From Sphaerotilus natans (GTDB lineage: Bacteria > Pseudomonadota > Gammaproteobacteria > Burkholderiales > Burkholderiaceae_C), in NCBI RefSeq assembly GCF_900156335.1, contig NZ_FTMZ01000005.1:180543-244542 (forward strand): 64,000 nt of DNA, read 5' to 3'. A program made the translations under genes and the position numbers. Under the pieces are notes generated by a model. It did not search any database. It was not told the DNA's origin and was given only the letters and a program-made list of their open reading frames with translations. This document shows, piece after piece, positions 41,213 to 55,340 of the stretch. The number at the start of each line of letters is the position of its first letter. Position 1 is the stretch's first letter.

Positions 41213-41249
41213 CAGGCCCGCCCCCCCGGATTCCGGGGCGGCGGGCCTG
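41213..41249 (+). terminator. Long GC hairpin after bcsC
   Basis: CAGGCCCGCC and GGCGGGCCTG form a perfect 10-bp outer stem, with an inner CCCC/GGGG stem. It starts 35 bp after the bcsC stop and is followed by a weak pyrimidine run (CTCCTTTCC). It probably ends the bcs operon transcript. Confidence 0.65.
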
Positions 41250-41525
41250 CTCCTTTCCGGCACGACCTCGATCGGGAGCAACCCGAGGCCGCCGTGAAAC
41301 CGTCGTGAAATCACGACACGGATCTTCCCTAGGTTTGCGCTTAAATCAGGGTGACGGCGAGACGCAAACGATCTCGGCGCCCCTCGAGACCTCGAATTCT
41401 CCCCAGAATCAGCGCTGAGTCAGCTCTGTAACCCGCTGCACGCACGGCTCGATCCGCTCCCGGAGTTCGGGACGGCTCGGGACAATCAGACATCCGAGCA
41501 CAGTCCCCCAAAAACAACAAAAGCC
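41250..41525. other. Non-coding gap between bcsC terminator and porin promoter
   Basis: The gap is about 276 bp and less GC-rich toward its right end. No gene, repeat or convincing hairpin was recognised before the phased GTTAA boxes that begin at 41526. Confidence 0.4.
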
Positions 41526-41565
41526 GTTAACTGAGGGTTAACCTGAAGTAAATAAGCGGTTAAAC
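41526..41565. promoter_or_regulatory. Four 11-bp-phased GTTAA-like boxes before the porin gene
   Basis: GTTAAC (41526), GTTAAC (41537), GTAAAT (41548) and GTTAAA (41559) start exactly 11 bp apart, that is, on one face of the helix. The second and fourth are preceded by an extra G. The array ends 80 bp before the porin ATG. Direct repeats at this period are typical of OmpR/PhoP-type response regulators bound in tandem, and porins are classic targets. The regulator is not in the window. Confidence 0.55.
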
Positions 41566-41644
41566 GTCGTTACTGTTCATCACCCAAGGTCGAACGCACA
41601 CAGCGACAAGCGACCGAATCCGCAACGAAAGAGGAGTCAAGACC

Positions 41645-42511
41645 ATGATCCGCAAGACGCAAGCCGCCCTGGCCATCGCCGCCCTGTTCGCCGCTCCGGC
41701 TTTCGCCGCCGTGAGCTTCGACGCCAACGTCGAACTCGACACCACCTACCAGAACGCCGAGCGCGGTGCCAGCCAGAGCGGCCGCGTCGAGCTGAACGCC
41801 GCCTCCAAGAGCGAGAAGGGCGGCGGCTTCGTCGCTGCACGCGCCAGCTACATGGCCGGCAAGGGCGGCGTGACCACGGTCGACGACATGTGGGTCCAGT
41901 TCGGCAACGCCTCCGGCGACATCAAGCTGGGCCGCTTCGAAGCCGCTGACCTGTTCCCGCTGGGCAAGGACGTGATGGTCGAGGACGGCAACGCCGCCGC
42001 CGGCTTCCGTGCCAACAACTTCCGTGGCCGCACCTCCTCGGCTCACGCTGCGCTGAACCTGAACGTCGGTGGCGGCCTGGGCTTCGAGCTGGGCGTCATG
42101 GCCGACAAGAAGAACACCGGCGTGCGCCCGGTCGTCAGCTTCGGCATGAGCGGCTTCTCGGTCAAGCTGGGCGCCGAGGAAGGCAAGAACGCCGCCGGCC
42201 AGAAGGTCAGCGGCGCGGGCCTGACCGTCGGCACCACCATGGCCGGTGCCGGCCTGAACCTGAGCTTCGCCTCCGGCAAGGTCGGCGGCGTCAAGGGCGA
42301 GAGCTTCGGCGCCAACGCCACCTTCGGCCCGGCTGGCGTCGGCTACATCCTGGACAAGACCGGCTCGAACAAGGACAACATCTTCTACGCCGCCTACAGC
42401 CTGCCGCTGTTCGAGACCGGTGCGACCATCACCCCGGCCGTCTCCTACGCCAAGGGCACCAACATGGACAAGCAGATCGGCCTGCGCGTCCGCGTCAACT
42501 ACGCCTTCTGA
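41645..42511 (+). CDS. Gram-negative outer membrane porin
   Basis: This 288-residue beta-barrel protein has a signal peptide ending AAPAFA/AVSF near residue 21, alternating amphipathic strands, the segment VDDMWVQFGNASGDIKLGRFEAADLFPLGKDVM typical of betaproteobacterial porins, and the terminal Phe (RVRVNYAF) needed for outer membrane insertion. It is shorter than the usual 340-390 residues, so some strands or loops are reduced. AGGAG lies before the ATG. Its uniform Lys/Ala/Gly codon use suggests high expression. A T-tailed terminator follows. Confidence 0.88.
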   Translation: MIRKTQAALAIAALFAAPAFAAVSFDANVELDTTYQNAERGASQSGRVELNAASKSEKGGGFVAARASYMAGKGGVTTVDDMWVQFGNASGDIKLGRFEAADLFPLGKDVMVEDGNAAAGFRANNFRGRTSSAHAALNLNVGGGLGFELGVMADKKNTGVRPVVSFGMSGFSVKLGAEEGKNAAGQKVSGAGLTVGTTMAGAGLNLSFASGKVGGVKGESFGANATFGPAGVGYILDKTGSNKDNIFYAAYSLPLFETGATITPAVSYAKGTNMDKQIGLRVRVNYAF

Positions 42512-42581
42512 TCGGTGCGTGCGCCCCTCGGGGCGCTGCGCCGCAGCACTTTCGGGGTCCACGGTCTGTGTGGTCCTGAGG

Positions 42582-42611
42582 GGGTGGCAAAGAGTGCTGC
42601 CACCCTTTCTT
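42582..42611 (+). terminator. Rho-independent terminator after the porin gene
   Basis: GGGTGGCA and TGCCACCC form a perfect 8-bp stem around an 8-nt loop, followed by TTTCTT. It begins 71 bp after the porin stop and separates it from the oxidoreductase gene. Confidence 0.85.
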
Positions 42612-42663
42612 CGGTGGGCTCTCCGGTCGAGAGCTCACCTTTTTTCATTGGAGCGTGCGTTTC

Positions 42664-43728
42664 ATGAGTTCACCGTCCAGCCCCACCCTGCCCGCGATCC
42701 GCGTGGCGCTGATCGGCTTCGGCTATGTCGGGCGCACCTTTCACGCCCCGCTGATTGAGGCGGTCGAGGGGCTGGAGCTGGTGCGGGTGGCCTCGTCGGA
42801 CGCCGCCAAGGTGCACGCCTGGCGCACCGATCTGGCGGTCGAGCCGGACTACCTGCGGGCCGCGACCGCGCCCGACATCGACCTGGTCGTGATCGCCTCG
42901 CCCAACGACAGCCACCACCCGCTGGCGCGCGCGGCGCTGCGGGCGGGCAAGGCGGTGGTGATCGACAAGCCCTTCACCGTCACGCTGGCCGAGGCCGAGG
43001 ATCTGGTCGCGCTGGCCGAGGCGCGCGGCGCGCTGCTGTCGGTCTTCCACAACCGGCGCTGGGATGGCGACTTCCTGAGCCTGCGCGCGGCCATCGACGG
43101 CGGCACGCTGGGCGAGGTGCGCGAGCTGGTCTCGCGCTTCGACCGCTTCTCGCCCGCGCCGCGCGACCGCTGGCGCGAGCGGCCCGGCCCCGGCGCCGGC
43201 CTCTGGTTCGACCTGGGGCCGCATGTGGTCGACCAGGTGCTGCAGCTCTTCGGCCCGCCCGACACCGTCTGCGCGCAGCAGGCCTCGCTGCGCGACGGCG
43301 GCCAGGGCGTGGACGACTGGACGCAGGTGGTGCTGGGCTACGGCGCGCAGCGCCGCGTCACGCTGCATGTGACCCGGCTGGCGGCCTGGCAGGCGCCGCG
43401 CTTCGAGGCGCACGGCACCTGCGGCAGCTGGCTGTGCAGCGGTCTGGACATCCAGGAAGACCAGCTCAAGGCCGGCATGGCCCCAGGCGCGCCCGGCTGG
43501 GGCGAGGATGCGCGCCCGGCGCTGCAGGCCGACGCCCACGGCGCCGTGATCGAACAACCGCGCCCGGCGGGCGACTACCGCGCCTATTACGCCGGCATCC
43601 GCGACGCGCTGCGCGGCCTGGCGCCCAACCCGGTGCCGCCGCGCGAGGCGCTGGCGGTCATGGCACTGATGGACTGCGTGACGCGCAGCGCCACCGAAGG
43701 CCGCACGCTGCGCTTCGGCGCCGGCTGA
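42664..43728 (+). CDS. Gfo/Idh/MocA-family oxidoreductase (C)
   Basis: This dehydrogenase has the Rossmann motif ALIGFGYVGRTFHAP near residues 14-28, VIDKPFTV near 99-106 and the substrate-domain segment GAGLWFDLGPHVVDQVLQLFGPP near 176-198. The pattern is that of YdgJ/YhhX-like proteins. ATG 42664 is preferred because GGAG lies 11 nt upstream; a GTG at 42655 would put the GGAG too close. The stop is 1 bp from the convergent PHKA-like gene's stop. The substrate is unknown. Confidence 0.85.
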   Translation: MSSPSSPTLPAIRVALIGFGYVGRTFHAPLIEAVEGLELVRVASSDAAKVHAWRTDLAVEPDYLRAATAPDIDLVVIASPNDSHHPLARAALRAGKAVVIDKPFTVTLAEAEDLVALAEARGALLSVFHNRRWDGDFLSLRAAIDGGTLGEVRELVSRFDRFSPAPRDRWRERPGPGAGLWFDLGPHVVDQVLQLFGPPDTVCAQQASLRDGGQGVDDWTQVVLGYGAQRRVTLHVTRLAAWQAPRFEAHGTCGSWLCSGLDIQEDQLKAGMAPGAPGWGEDARPALQADAHGAVIEQPRPAGDYRAYYAGIRDALRGLAPNPVPPREALAVMALMDCVTRSATEGRTLRFGAG

Positions 43729-43729
43729 A

Positions 43730-46700
43730 TCAGGCGGCAGCCTCGGCCGGCTCCGGCGTCATCAGGAAGGCCAGCGCGTCCATCACCAGCGTGGCCACCC
43801 GGTGCGGCGGCAGCGCGTAGAAGCCCTGCCAGGCGGCGGCCTTGTGCTCGTTGTAGTCGAGCGGCGGCGTGTCGTCGTCCGCGCCTTCGCCCCGGGCGCG
43901 CGCGGGCAGCGACTGCTCCCAGCCCAGCCGCACCGCGATGCCGATCAGCACGTCCATCACCAGCAGCCCGTCGGCGGCCAGGTCCGGGTTGGCGCGGGCG
44001 ATGTCGGAGACCGCGATCAGCGCCTCGATCGTCAGCTGGCGGTATTCCGGCGCATGGATCTTGTTGAGCAGATCGTCGACCTGCAGCGCGAAGCCCCGCT
44101 CGGAGGCAGTCATGTCGGCGCGAGCCAGGTGGCTGTCGAGCCGGTTGCGGCTGTCGAGCTGGTCGCCGATCACCAGGCCGGGGAAATGGCGCAGCACCTC
44201 CCAGACGCGGGCGTGGAAGTCCTCGGGCAGGCGGGTGAGCACGCCGCGCACCTCGCGCCAGGCCAGCCAGCCGCCGGAGGCATCATCGAGCACCGGATCG
44301 GCCGAGGCCGGGAAGCGCACCCGCGCCAGTGGCCCGCCGTCGCGGCTGACGCGCCCGTGCAGCGACTGCAGCCGCAGCAGGTTGCGGCCCATCTCCTGCT
44401 CGTGCGCGATCACCTCGCGCAGCCGGCGCAGGATGGCCTGCGGGCTCAGCGACAGCAGGAAGTCGAAGCCCTCGGCCTGGGTCAGGCCGTGCTCGCGCGC
44501 CAGCCAGCCGGTGATCAGCAGGATCAGGTACCAGGCGCGCAGGGTCAGCGTGCCGCGCAGCAGCGGCGCGTCGGCCTTGATCAGCGTGCCCAGCAGCAGC
44601 ACCACCTCCTGCAGCAGCACCCGCGCGCGCGCGTCGTCGCCGCCGAAGCGGCGGATGCGTTCGAAGATCTCGGCGCTGGGCAGCGGCCGGTCGATGACCG
44701 CGCCGTCGCCATAGCTGCGCCCGACGACGATGCGCTTCTGACGCGCGACGATCTGCGCGACCGCCTCCTCCAGCGCGGTGTCGTGCACGTCGAGCACCGC
44801 GGCGGCGCGGCGGATCAGGCCCCAGTGGCGCTCGCGGCAGGCGCGCTCGTAGAGCGCCTGCGTCATCTGCCCCACCGACAGGCCGCGCTCGGTGCCCCAG
44901 CGGGCGCCGCCCCGGCGCACCAGCAGGCCCAGGATCTCGATCTGCTCGTAGGGATTGCGGCTGCGCGCGAGCTGGCGCTGCAGCGCATGCGCGTCCTCCT
45001 CGTGCTCGAGCGCGGCGGCGCGCGCCGGCGTCAGCGGCCGGGTCGCGCCCTCCTCCCAGTTCAGGTCGACCGTGAGCGCGGCACCGCTGCCGATGCCCGC
45101 CACCGGACGGGCCGACGCGGCCAGCGACTCCAGCCCGTCGAGCGGCGTGCAGCGCACCCGCGGCAGCAGCTCGGCCAGCGGTCCGACCTGCACATCCGGC
45201 TCGTCGAGCCCGACGCCCAGCGACTGCAGGAAGCCGATCAGCGCGTCCGCGCCGTCGGCCTCGAGCATCGGCTCGCCGACCAGCAGCGTCAGCAGCGGCT
45301 GGCCCTGCTGGTCGCGCACCTGCCAGTGGCGGCGCAGCGTCGCCAGCTCGGCGCGCAGCTCGTCGACCAGCAGCCGGTTGTCCAGCGTCAGGTAGAAGCC
45401 CTGGCGGCCGTAGAAGGACGGCAGGAAGAGCATCAGCGCGGACGCAGCCGATGACGACGCGCCGGCCTCGTCGCCGGCGCGGAAGACCTGGCTGGTCGAT
45501 AGGCTGCCCAGGCGCCCGCGCGGACGCCCGCTCAGGCCCAGCGCGTCGACCCGGCCGACGCTGGCCAGCGCGATCTCGAGATCCTCGGCGTAGCGCAGCT
45601 GCACCGGCGCGATCTCCGCCGGCGTCTGGCTGCGGATGCCGTGCGCGGCCAGGCGCGCCTGCACCAGCCGGTCGGCCGCCAGCAGCGCGACCTGGATGCG
45701 CACCGGCTCCGGCGGCACCACCCGCCCGGCCAGCACGCCGGGACGGCGTCCGCGCGGCAGCAGCACCTGCGGCGCGACCAGCCGCTCCTGCAGCAGCACG
45801 CCGACCAGATAGAGGCTCTGCGCCCACACCAGCGGCACGTTGTCGTTGGGCACCCGCGCCTGGCTCTGCGGCGCGGCGCGCTCGGCCTCGACCGCCTCGG
45901 CCGGCACGATGTAGAGCTCGGGCAGCAGGCGCTGACCGTCCTGCTCGACCATCAGCGCCTCCAGGCGCTGGCGGTAGTCGCGCGCGGCGGCCTCGTCGCC
46001 ACGCAGCTGCGCATCGAGCAGCAGATAGCAGAAGAACAGCGGCCACTCCGACTCGATGTGCGCGAAGCGCTGCAGCTCGCCGGGCTCGTAGTGCAGGCGG
46101 CTGTGGTCCTCGACCGCCGTCTGGTGGCCGTCGCGCAGGAAGCGCTTGCAGCCGTGGCGGCCCTGCAGCCGGCCGACGATGGTGGCGCGGGTGCGCTCGA
46201 CCAGCGCGGCGTCGCCCACCGCGAAGGCCGGAAAGCCGATGATCGACAGCAGCGCCGCGTCGGTCTCCTTGGACTCGGACTCGCGCGGCAGCAGGTTCTC
46301 CAGCGTGTGGCGTGCATGCGCGATCGCCTCGGCCGGCACATGGATGGCCGGGCCGTCGGCCAGCAGGCGCGCGCCGCTGGCGACCTCCAGCGCCGCCTTG
46401 GCCATGCCCACCGAGCTGGCGTTGATCTCGGCGCGGCCGTCGTTGCGCTTGTTGCCGCGCTCCCAGATGCCGTAGTCGGGCGTGCGCCAGGCGTGCGCCA
46501 GATACCAGACCAGGTTCTGCACGAACATCAGCTCGTCGCGCGAGCGCACGATCTGCAGGCCGCCGGCGCTCATCTGTACCAGCATCAGCAGGAAGATCGC
46601 GGTGGCGTCGAGCTGCAGATGGCCCCATTCGGCGTCGCCCACCACCGGCTCGCCGCTGCGGGTCGAGTACTTGGCGTGCAGCGCGTCGAGCGGATGCTGG

Positions 46701-47062
46701 GTGTGCTTGAAGCGCTCGACCTTGGCCGACTGGCGCATCATCGCCGCCAGCAGGCCGCGCATCAGGTGGATCACCCGCGCGTCGAGCTCGGCCGCCTGCG
46801 CCGCGTCGCGCGCACGCCAGGCGTGGCCCAGCGCCCAGACGGCCATGATGCTGTAGACGTTGTCGCGCACCCAGGCGTGGGTGTAGTCGCCATGCACCGT
46901 GATCGCGGTGCTGGCCGGCAGCAGGCCGGTGTCGGGGTCCTGGCGCGCCAGGATGATCTCGCGCGCCTGGCGGGTCAGCTCGTCGAGGCGCGCGCGTGCG
47001 GCCGGGTCGGCGACATCGGCCGGATCGAAGGAAGGAAGGCGGAAGTCGGTCATGGAAGGCAT
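43730..47062 (-). CDS. Bacterial phosphorylase kinase alpha/beta-subunit-like protein (GH15 related)
   Basis: This protein of about 1,110 residues matches the regulatory alpha/beta subunits of eukaryotic phosphorylase kinase along its length. The GH15-like barrel has [18 protein letters not shown] (62-79), [19 protein letters not shown] (129-147), HLQLDAT and [20 protein letters not shown] (198-217). The C-terminal part has [15 protein letters not shown] (about 1004-1018), as in PHKA. The centre (about 500-700) is less conserved. There is no signal peptide. It is the last gene of the agl operon, after amylosucrase. It may bind, sense or hydrolyse alpha-glucan. The start (47062 or 47053) is uncertain. 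Confidence 0.85.
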   Translation of the reverse strand: MPSMTDFRLPSFDPADVADPAARARLDELTRQAREIILARQDPDTGLLPASTAITVHGDYTHAWVRDNVYSIMAVWALGHAWRARDAAQAAELDARVIHLMRGLLAAMMRQSAKVERFKHTQHPLDALHAKYSTRSGEPVVGDAEWGHLQLDATAIFLLMLVQMSAGGLQIVRSRDELMFVQNLVWYLAHAWRTPDYGIWERGNKRNDGRAEINASSVGMAKAALEVASGARLLADGPAIHVPAEAIAHARHTLENLLPRESESKETDAALLSIIGFPAFAVGDAALVERTRATIVGRLQGRHGCKRFLRDGHQTAVEDHSRLHYEPGELQRFAHIESEWPLFFCYLLLDAQLRGDEAAARDYRQRLEALMVEQDGQRLLPELYIVPAEAVEAERAAPQSQARVPNDNVPLVWAQSLYLVGVLLQERLVAPQVLLPRGRRPGVLAGRVVPPEPVRIQVALLAADRLVQARLAAHGIRSQTPAEIAPVQLRYAEDLEIALASVGRVDALGLSGRPRGRLGSLSTSQVFRAGDEAGASSSAASALMLFLPSFYGRQGFYLTLDNRLLVDELRAELATLRRHWQVRDQQGQPLLTLLVGEPMLEADGADALIGFLQSLGVGLDEPDVQVGPLAELLPRVRCTPLDGLESLAASARPVAGIGSGAALTVDLNWEEGATRPLTPARAAALEHEEDAHALQRQLARSRNPYEQIEILGLLVRRGGARWGTERGLSVGQMTQALYERACRERHWGLIRRAAAVLDVHDTALEEAVAQIVARQKRIVVGRSYGDGAVIDRPLPSAEIFERIRRFGGDDARARVLLQEVVLLLGTLIKADAPLLRGTLTLRAWYLILLITGWLAREHGLTQAEGFDFLLSLSPQAILRRLREVIAHEQEMGRNLLRLQSLHGRVSRDGGPLARVRFPASADPVLDDASGGWLAWREVRGVLTRLPEDFHARVWEVLRHFPGLVIGDQLDSRNRLDSHLARADMTASERGFALQVDDLLNKIHAPEYRQLTIEALIAVSDIARANPDLAADGLLVMDVLIGIAVRLGWEQSLPARARGEGADDDTPPLDYNEHKAAAWQGFYALPPHRVATLVMDALAFLMTPEPAEAAA

Positions 47063-47120
47063 GTCGTCCGGATGCGGACAGGCTTGCAAGGAACGGGCCT
47101 GTCCTCCGGCAGACCGGGGC

Positions 47121-49045
47121 TCAGGCGCCGCTCGCGACCAGCCAGACCATCTGGTACGGCGCCAGCGTCAGGCCGGCGCGCAGATCGAAGGCGGTCTGGC
47201 CGATCAGGTCGACCATTGTCGCAGGCTGGGCCGAGAGCACCTCGGGCAGCACGCTGGCCGGGCGCTCGCTGAAGTTGGCCAGCACCAGCACGCCGCCGCG
47301 GGCCTCGTCGCCCTGCGGCGCCGGGCGCCGGTAGCCCAGCACCGCCGGATGGCGGCTCCAGAACGGCAGCAGCCGGCCGCCGGCAAAGGCCGGCAGATGG
47401 CGGCGCAGCGCGATCAGGTGGCGCAGGCCGGCGTGGATGCGCCCAGCCGCGGTGCTCGGATCGAGCCGCTCGGCATGGCGGTGCGCATCGCGCATCGGCC
47501 GGTGCACCCAGCGGCTGTCGCCGGCACGGGCCGGATCGTCGGCATAGCCGGCGTCGTTGCCCTGGCCGATCTCGTCGCCCAGATAGATCAGCGGAATGCC
47601 GCCGCTCGACAGCACCACCCCGTGCAGCAGCAGGATGCGCGCGACCGCGTGCGGGTCGCCCTGCTCCAGCCCGCACAGCGCCGCGCAGGTGCCGGAGATG
47701 CGGCAGTCCCCGGTGGCCGGGTTGTCCTGGAAGGGCACGCCGCGCGCGAAGCTGCCGGGAAATCGGTCGACGTAGAAGCGGTTCAGGAACTGGCGGTGGT
47801 CGAAGCCGTCGATGCCGAAGCGCGCCGCGTCCTCGTCGGCGAAGGTCCAGCCGATGTCGTCATGGCTGCGCACATAGTTCACCCAGGCGGTGCCCTCGGG
47901 CAGGTGATGGCGCTCCTCCAGCGCCAGCTGCAGCAGGTTGACCTCGCGGGTGGCCAGCGTGTTCCACAGCAGCGCCATCTGCAGCGGGTTGTACGAGACC
48001 TGGCACTCGGCGGGCGAGATGTAGGAGACCACCTCGTCCGGATGCACGATCGCCTCGGACTTGAACAGCAGCGCCGGCGCGGCGATGCGCGCCAGCGCGT
48101 TGTAGGCGCGCAGCAGGTGATGCGCCTCCGGCAGGCTCTCGCAGGGCGTACCCAGGCGCTTCCAGACAAAGGCCACCGCGTCCATGCGCAGGAACTCCAC
48201 GCCCAGGTTGGCGATGAACAGCATCTCGCCGGCCATCGCGCGGAAGACCTCCGGGTTGCTGTAGTTCAGGTCCCACTGGTAGCTGTGGAAGGTGGTCCAG
48301 ACCCAGCGCCCGTCCTCGATCTGGCTGAAGGCGCCGGGATGCTCGTCGGGAAAGATCTCGCGCACCGTGCGCTCGTACTGGTCGGGCAGCGTGCGGTCGG
48401 GAAAGATCCAGTAGTAGTCGGAGAAGACCGGGTCGCCCGCGCGCGCCGCCTGCGCCCAGACGTGCTCGTCGGAGGTGTGGTTGAAGACGAAGTCCAGCAC
48501 CAGCGAGATGCCGGCCTCGCGCAGGCGCTGCGCCAGCGCGCGCAGCTCGGCCATCGTGCCCAGCGAAGGCCGGGTCTCGCGGTAGCTGCTGACCGCGTAG
48601 CCGCCATCGTTGTGCGGCTCCGGGCACAGATAGGGCGGCATCAGGTGCAGGTAGCTCAGGCCGAGCTCCTGGAAATACGGGATCTGCGCCTCGACACCGC
48701 GGAAGTCGCCGGCGAAGCGGTCGACATAGCCGACGCCGCCGAGCATGCGCTGCGACTGGAACCAGGCCGGATCCTGCTCGCGCTCGGCATCCATCGCCTT
48801 CAGGTCGGCCGGGCGCTCGCACCAGGAGACCCAGGCGGTCTCGAGCAGGCGCAGCACGCTGTCCTCGAAGTCGGCGCGCTCGCCGTGCAGCGGGCGCAGC
48901 TCGTCGCGCAGCGTCGCGACATGGCGCTGCAGCCGCGCCTCGAAGACCGGCCAGCCGGCCTGTGCGCCATGGCGCCGACGCATCGCGTCGACCAGGCGGG
49001 CGGCCTGCGGATCGGGGGCGGTCCAGACCGGCGCGCGGGTCGCCT

Positions 49046-49049
<4 letters not shown>
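47121..49049 (-). CDS. Amylosucrase (GH13_4), cytoplasmic
   Basis: This 642-residue enzyme turns sucrose into alpha-1,4-glucan plus fructose. [26 protein letters not shown] (105-130) and [18 protein letters not shown] are amylosucrase-specific. The catalytic residues are nucleophile Asp290 (FLRMDAVAF), acid/base Glu332 (LFKSEAIV) and Asp397 (RSHDDIGW), with Asp148 in HNDGGYAV; all are displaced by four from the Neisseria polysaccharea enzyme, which shows very close alignment. No signal peptide is seen, so it uses imported sucrose. The start overlaps the end of aglK by 4 bp. Confidence 0.94.
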
Positions 49050-50203
<1,154 letters not shown>

Positions 50204-50253
50204 GGCGATCTCGATCTCGGGAAAGAAGTGAAGTCTCGGTTCTCGGGTCGGCC

Positions 50254-51891
<1,638 letters not shown>

Positions 51892-51913
51892 GGGAAAAGC
51901 CTCGTGTCCTTGT

Positions 51914-52749
<836 letters not shown>

Positions 52750-52750
<1 letters not shown>

Positions 52751-53661
52751 CACGCATCCTCCGAGAGCTTCATCCGGCCCAGTCGCATGTAGACGACCGT
52801 GGCCAGACCGATGATGAGGAACAGCGCCGTCGAGGCCGCCGAGCCGTAGCCCATGTAGCCGTTGTCGACCATCTCGCGGCGCACGAAGCCGGACATGCTC
52901 ATGGTGCTGTTGTTGTTCGAGGTCAGCACGTAGATCAGGTCGAACACCCGCAGCGCGTCGAGCAGGCGGAAGATGACCGCCACCATCAGCGCCGGGCGGA
53001 TCAGCGGCAGCGTCACCGACCAGAACACCCGCAGCGGATGCACGCCGTCGACATGCGCGGCCTCGTAGCAGTCCTTGGGCAGCGTCTGCAGCGCCGCCAG
53101 GATCAGCAGCGCCATGAAGGGCGTGGTCTTCCAGACATCGACCACCACCACGGTCCACAGCGCGTATTGCGGATCGGCCGTCCAGGCCACCTTGGCGTCG
53201 ATCAGGCCCCAGCCCTGCAGGATCGCGTTGATGACGCCGAACTGGTCATGCAGCATCCAGCCCCACATCTTGGCCGACACGATGGTCGGGATCGCCCAGG
53301 GCACCAGCACCGCGGCGCGCACCAGCGCGCGGCCCTTGAACTCCTGGTTGAGCAGCAGCGCCACCCCCAGGCCGAACATCGTCTCCAGCAGCACCGACAC
53401 CAGCGAGAACTGCAGCGTGTTCAGGATCGAGATGCCCCAGTCGCTGAGCCAGAAGCCCTCGGTGTGGTTCGGGTTGGCGAACAGGCCGTATTCGCCGAAA
53501 TAGTTCTCCAGCCCGACAAAGCGCGCAGCGCCCATGTCGTTGAGGTTGGCGTCGGTGAAGCTGAACCAGATGGTGCGCCCCAGCGGCCACGCTGCCACGA
53601 TCAGCAGCGTCACCAGCATCGGCGCGAGGAACAGCCAGGCAGTGCGGGTCTTGGAGGACAT
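52750..53661 (-). CDS. aglF: Alpha-glucoside ABC importer permease (MalF type)
   Basis: This 303-residue permease begins SSKTRTAWLFLAPMLVTLLIVAAWPLGRTIWFSF. The EAA loop is near 200-222 (DCYEAAHVDGVHPLRVFWSVTLPLI), and LTSNNNSTMSMSGFVRREMV resembles AglF/ThuF proteins. ATG 53661 (preceded by a purine-rich stretch) starts the first membrane segment; an upstream in-frame ATG at 53742 would add unrelated residues. A hairpin separates it from aglE. Confidence 0.9.
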
Positions 53662-53761
53662 GATCCGACCGGAATGGCAAGAAGAAGGCAAAGGCGCGGC
53701 CCGACCCGGCTGCAGGCACGCAGGCCTGCGGGCTCGGGTCATGCACGGACGCGAAGGGAAT

Positions 53762-53780
53762 CGGGCGGACGAGCCGCCCG
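53762..53780 (-). promoter_or_regulatory. Intercistronic hairpin between aglE and aglF
   Basis: CGGGCGG and CCGCCCG form a perfect 7-bp stem with a 5-nt loop, 41 bp after the aglE stop and 101 bp before aglF. Hairpins between binding-protein and permease genes often stabilise the upstream mRNA or partly stop transcription, giving excess binding protein. There is no T-run. Confidence 0.5.
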
Positions 53781-53820
53781 GACGGCCCGCCAGGCGCGGG
53801 CCGGAACCATCAGGCGCGGA

Positions 53821-55089
53821 TCACCACTCGCGGCGCTTGATCTGCTTGAGCTTGCCCTCGAGCTTGCCCAGGCTGGCCTCGGCCTTCTCCTTGCCGGAGA
53901 GCACGTCGTGGGTGGCGTTCCAGAAGGCGGCGCTGACCTCGTTGTACTTCAGGCCGGTGGCGGTGGCCGGACGCGGCACCGCGCTGGTGAAGACGCTGTA
54001 GAGGTCGCCGAAGAAGGGCGCGGCGGCCAGCACTTCCTTGTCCTGGTACAGCGACGGGATGGTCGGGTTGTAGGAACCCTTGATCGCGCGCTCCTTCTGG
54101 ATCTCCTTGCTGGTCATGTACATGACCAGGTCGGCGGCCTCCTTCGGGTTCTTGGAGTACTTGCTAACCGCCAGCTGCCAGCCACCCAGCGTGGCGGCAT
54201 TCTTGCCATCCGCGCCGCCCTTGGGCAGCGCGGAGACGCCGATCTTGCCGGCGATCTTGCTGTCCTTGCCGTTGCCCAGCGACCAGGCGTAGGGCCAGTT
54301 GCGCATGAAGACCGCGTTGCCGCTCTGGAACACGCCGCGGGCGTCTTCCTCGCCGTAGTTCAGCACGCCGGTCGGCGCGATGGTGCCGATCCACGACGCG
54401 GCGGTGTTCAGCGCCTTGGCCGCCTTCGGGTTGTTGACGGTGATGTTGCCCTTGTCATCGACGATGTTGCCGCCGCCATAGCTCCACAGCCATTCCACCG
54501 CGTCGCAGGTCAGGCCCTCGTAGGCCTTGGCCTGGAAGACGAAGCCCTGCATGTCGGCATTGCCGGCCTTGCGCTCGGCGTCCTGGATCTTCTTGGCGGT
54601 GGCCGCCAGCTCTTCCCAGGTGGTCGGGGCCTTCTCGCCGTGCTTCTCGAGCAGGTCCTTGCGGTAGTACAGCAGGCCGGCGTCGGTGAACCACGGCATC
54701 GCGATCAGACGGCCGTCGGCGGTGTTGTTGGCCACGATCGACGGGAAGTGCTCCTTCTCGGCGCCCTTGCTGTAGGGCTTCAGGTCGATCAGGTGGTCCT
54801 TGATCATGCCCGGCCACACCACGTCGACGTTGATCACGTCCAGATCCGAGCTCTTGGCCGCGAACATCTGGCGGAACAGCGCCAGGATGTCGGTGGTCGA
54901 CTGCGGCGGGGTGAACAGCTTGACGGTGTTGCCGGTCTTCTTCGCCCAGTCCTCGGTGGTCTTCTTGCAGAACTCGAAGTCCTGGCCGACCGAGCCGCAG
55001 GAAATGGTGATCGTCGCGGCATGCGCGCCGGCGACCGAGCCGAAGGCCAGGGCGATGCCGGCCGCGATCTGCTTGAAGGAATTGGACAT
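53821..55089 (-). CDS. aglE: Alpha-glucoside ABC importer binding protein
   Basis: This 422-residue periplasmic binding protein has a signal peptide (FKQIAAGIALAFGSVAGAHA/ATI). The mature start TITISCGSVGQDFEFCKKTTEDWAKKTGN and DVINVDVVWPGMIKDHLIDLKPY are close to AglE/ThuE proteins that bind sucrose, maltose and trehalose. Two cysteines near the mature N-terminus could form a disulfide. ATG 55089 gives the best signal peptide. It is the first gene of the operon, behind several operator-like palindromes. Confidence 0.9.
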   Translation of the reverse strand: MSNSFKQIAAGIALAFGSVAGAHAATITISCGSVGQDFEFCKKTTEDWAKKTGNTVKLFTPPQSTTDILALFRQMFAAKSSDLDVINVDVVWPGMIKDHLIDLKPYSKGAEKEHFPSIVANNTADGRLIAMPWFTDAGLLYYRKDLLEKHGEKAPTTWEELAATAKKIQDAERKAGNADMQGFVFQAKAYEGLTCDAVEWLWSYGGGNIVDDKGNITVNNPKAAKALNTAASWIGTIAPTGVLNYGEEDARGVFQSGNAVFMRNWPYAWSLGNGKDSKIAGKIGVSALPKGGADGKNAATLGGWQLAVSKYSKNPKEAADLVMYMTSKEIQKERAIKGSYNPTIPSLYQDKEVLAAAPFFGDLYSVFTSAVPRPATATGLKYNEVSAAFWNATHDVLSGKEKAEASLGKLEGKLKQIKRREW

Positions 55090-55149
55090 GGGCTGTCTCC
55101 GTCTGATTCGCGTGGTGGTGAAGGCGAGGCGTGTCACGCCACGGCAGCA

Positions 55150-55166
55150 ATGTAATTTCCTTACAT
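55150..55166. promoter_or_regulatory. Operator-like palindrome 1 upstream of aglE
   Basis: ATGTAATTTCCTTACAT has 6-bp inverted arms (ATGTAA/TTACAT) around 5 bp and lies 61 bp before the aglE start, where a core promoter would be. A second copy of the same 17-bp design is at 55341-55357. Confidence 0.6.
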
Positions 55167-55238
55167 GCCGACCACACTGGCGAAAACCCTGATCTTATGG
55201 GCCTCAGATGCACCATTTCAGGGCCAAATCAGCCCAAT

Positions 55239-55252
55239 CGCAACCGATTGCG
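55239..55252. promoter_or_regulatory. LacI-type operator candidate upstream of aglE
   Basis: CGCAACCGATTGCG is palindromic except for one pair, with central CG and the AAnCGnTT core of LacI-family sites. It lies about 150 bp before aglE. Overlapping palindromes (CAATCG-CAAC-CGATTG) surround it, and three GTTTGCGT-like repeats follow at about 55254-55285. An AglR-type LacI repressor encoded outside the window is the likely binder. Confidence 0.5.
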
Positions 55253-55340
55253 GTTTTGCGTCATCGTTTGCGTTCGTTTGCGTTGATTCGATCAGAACTC
55301 GGTGTGAACCCTGTCCGTCGCAACCCTTATTCCGTGTTTT

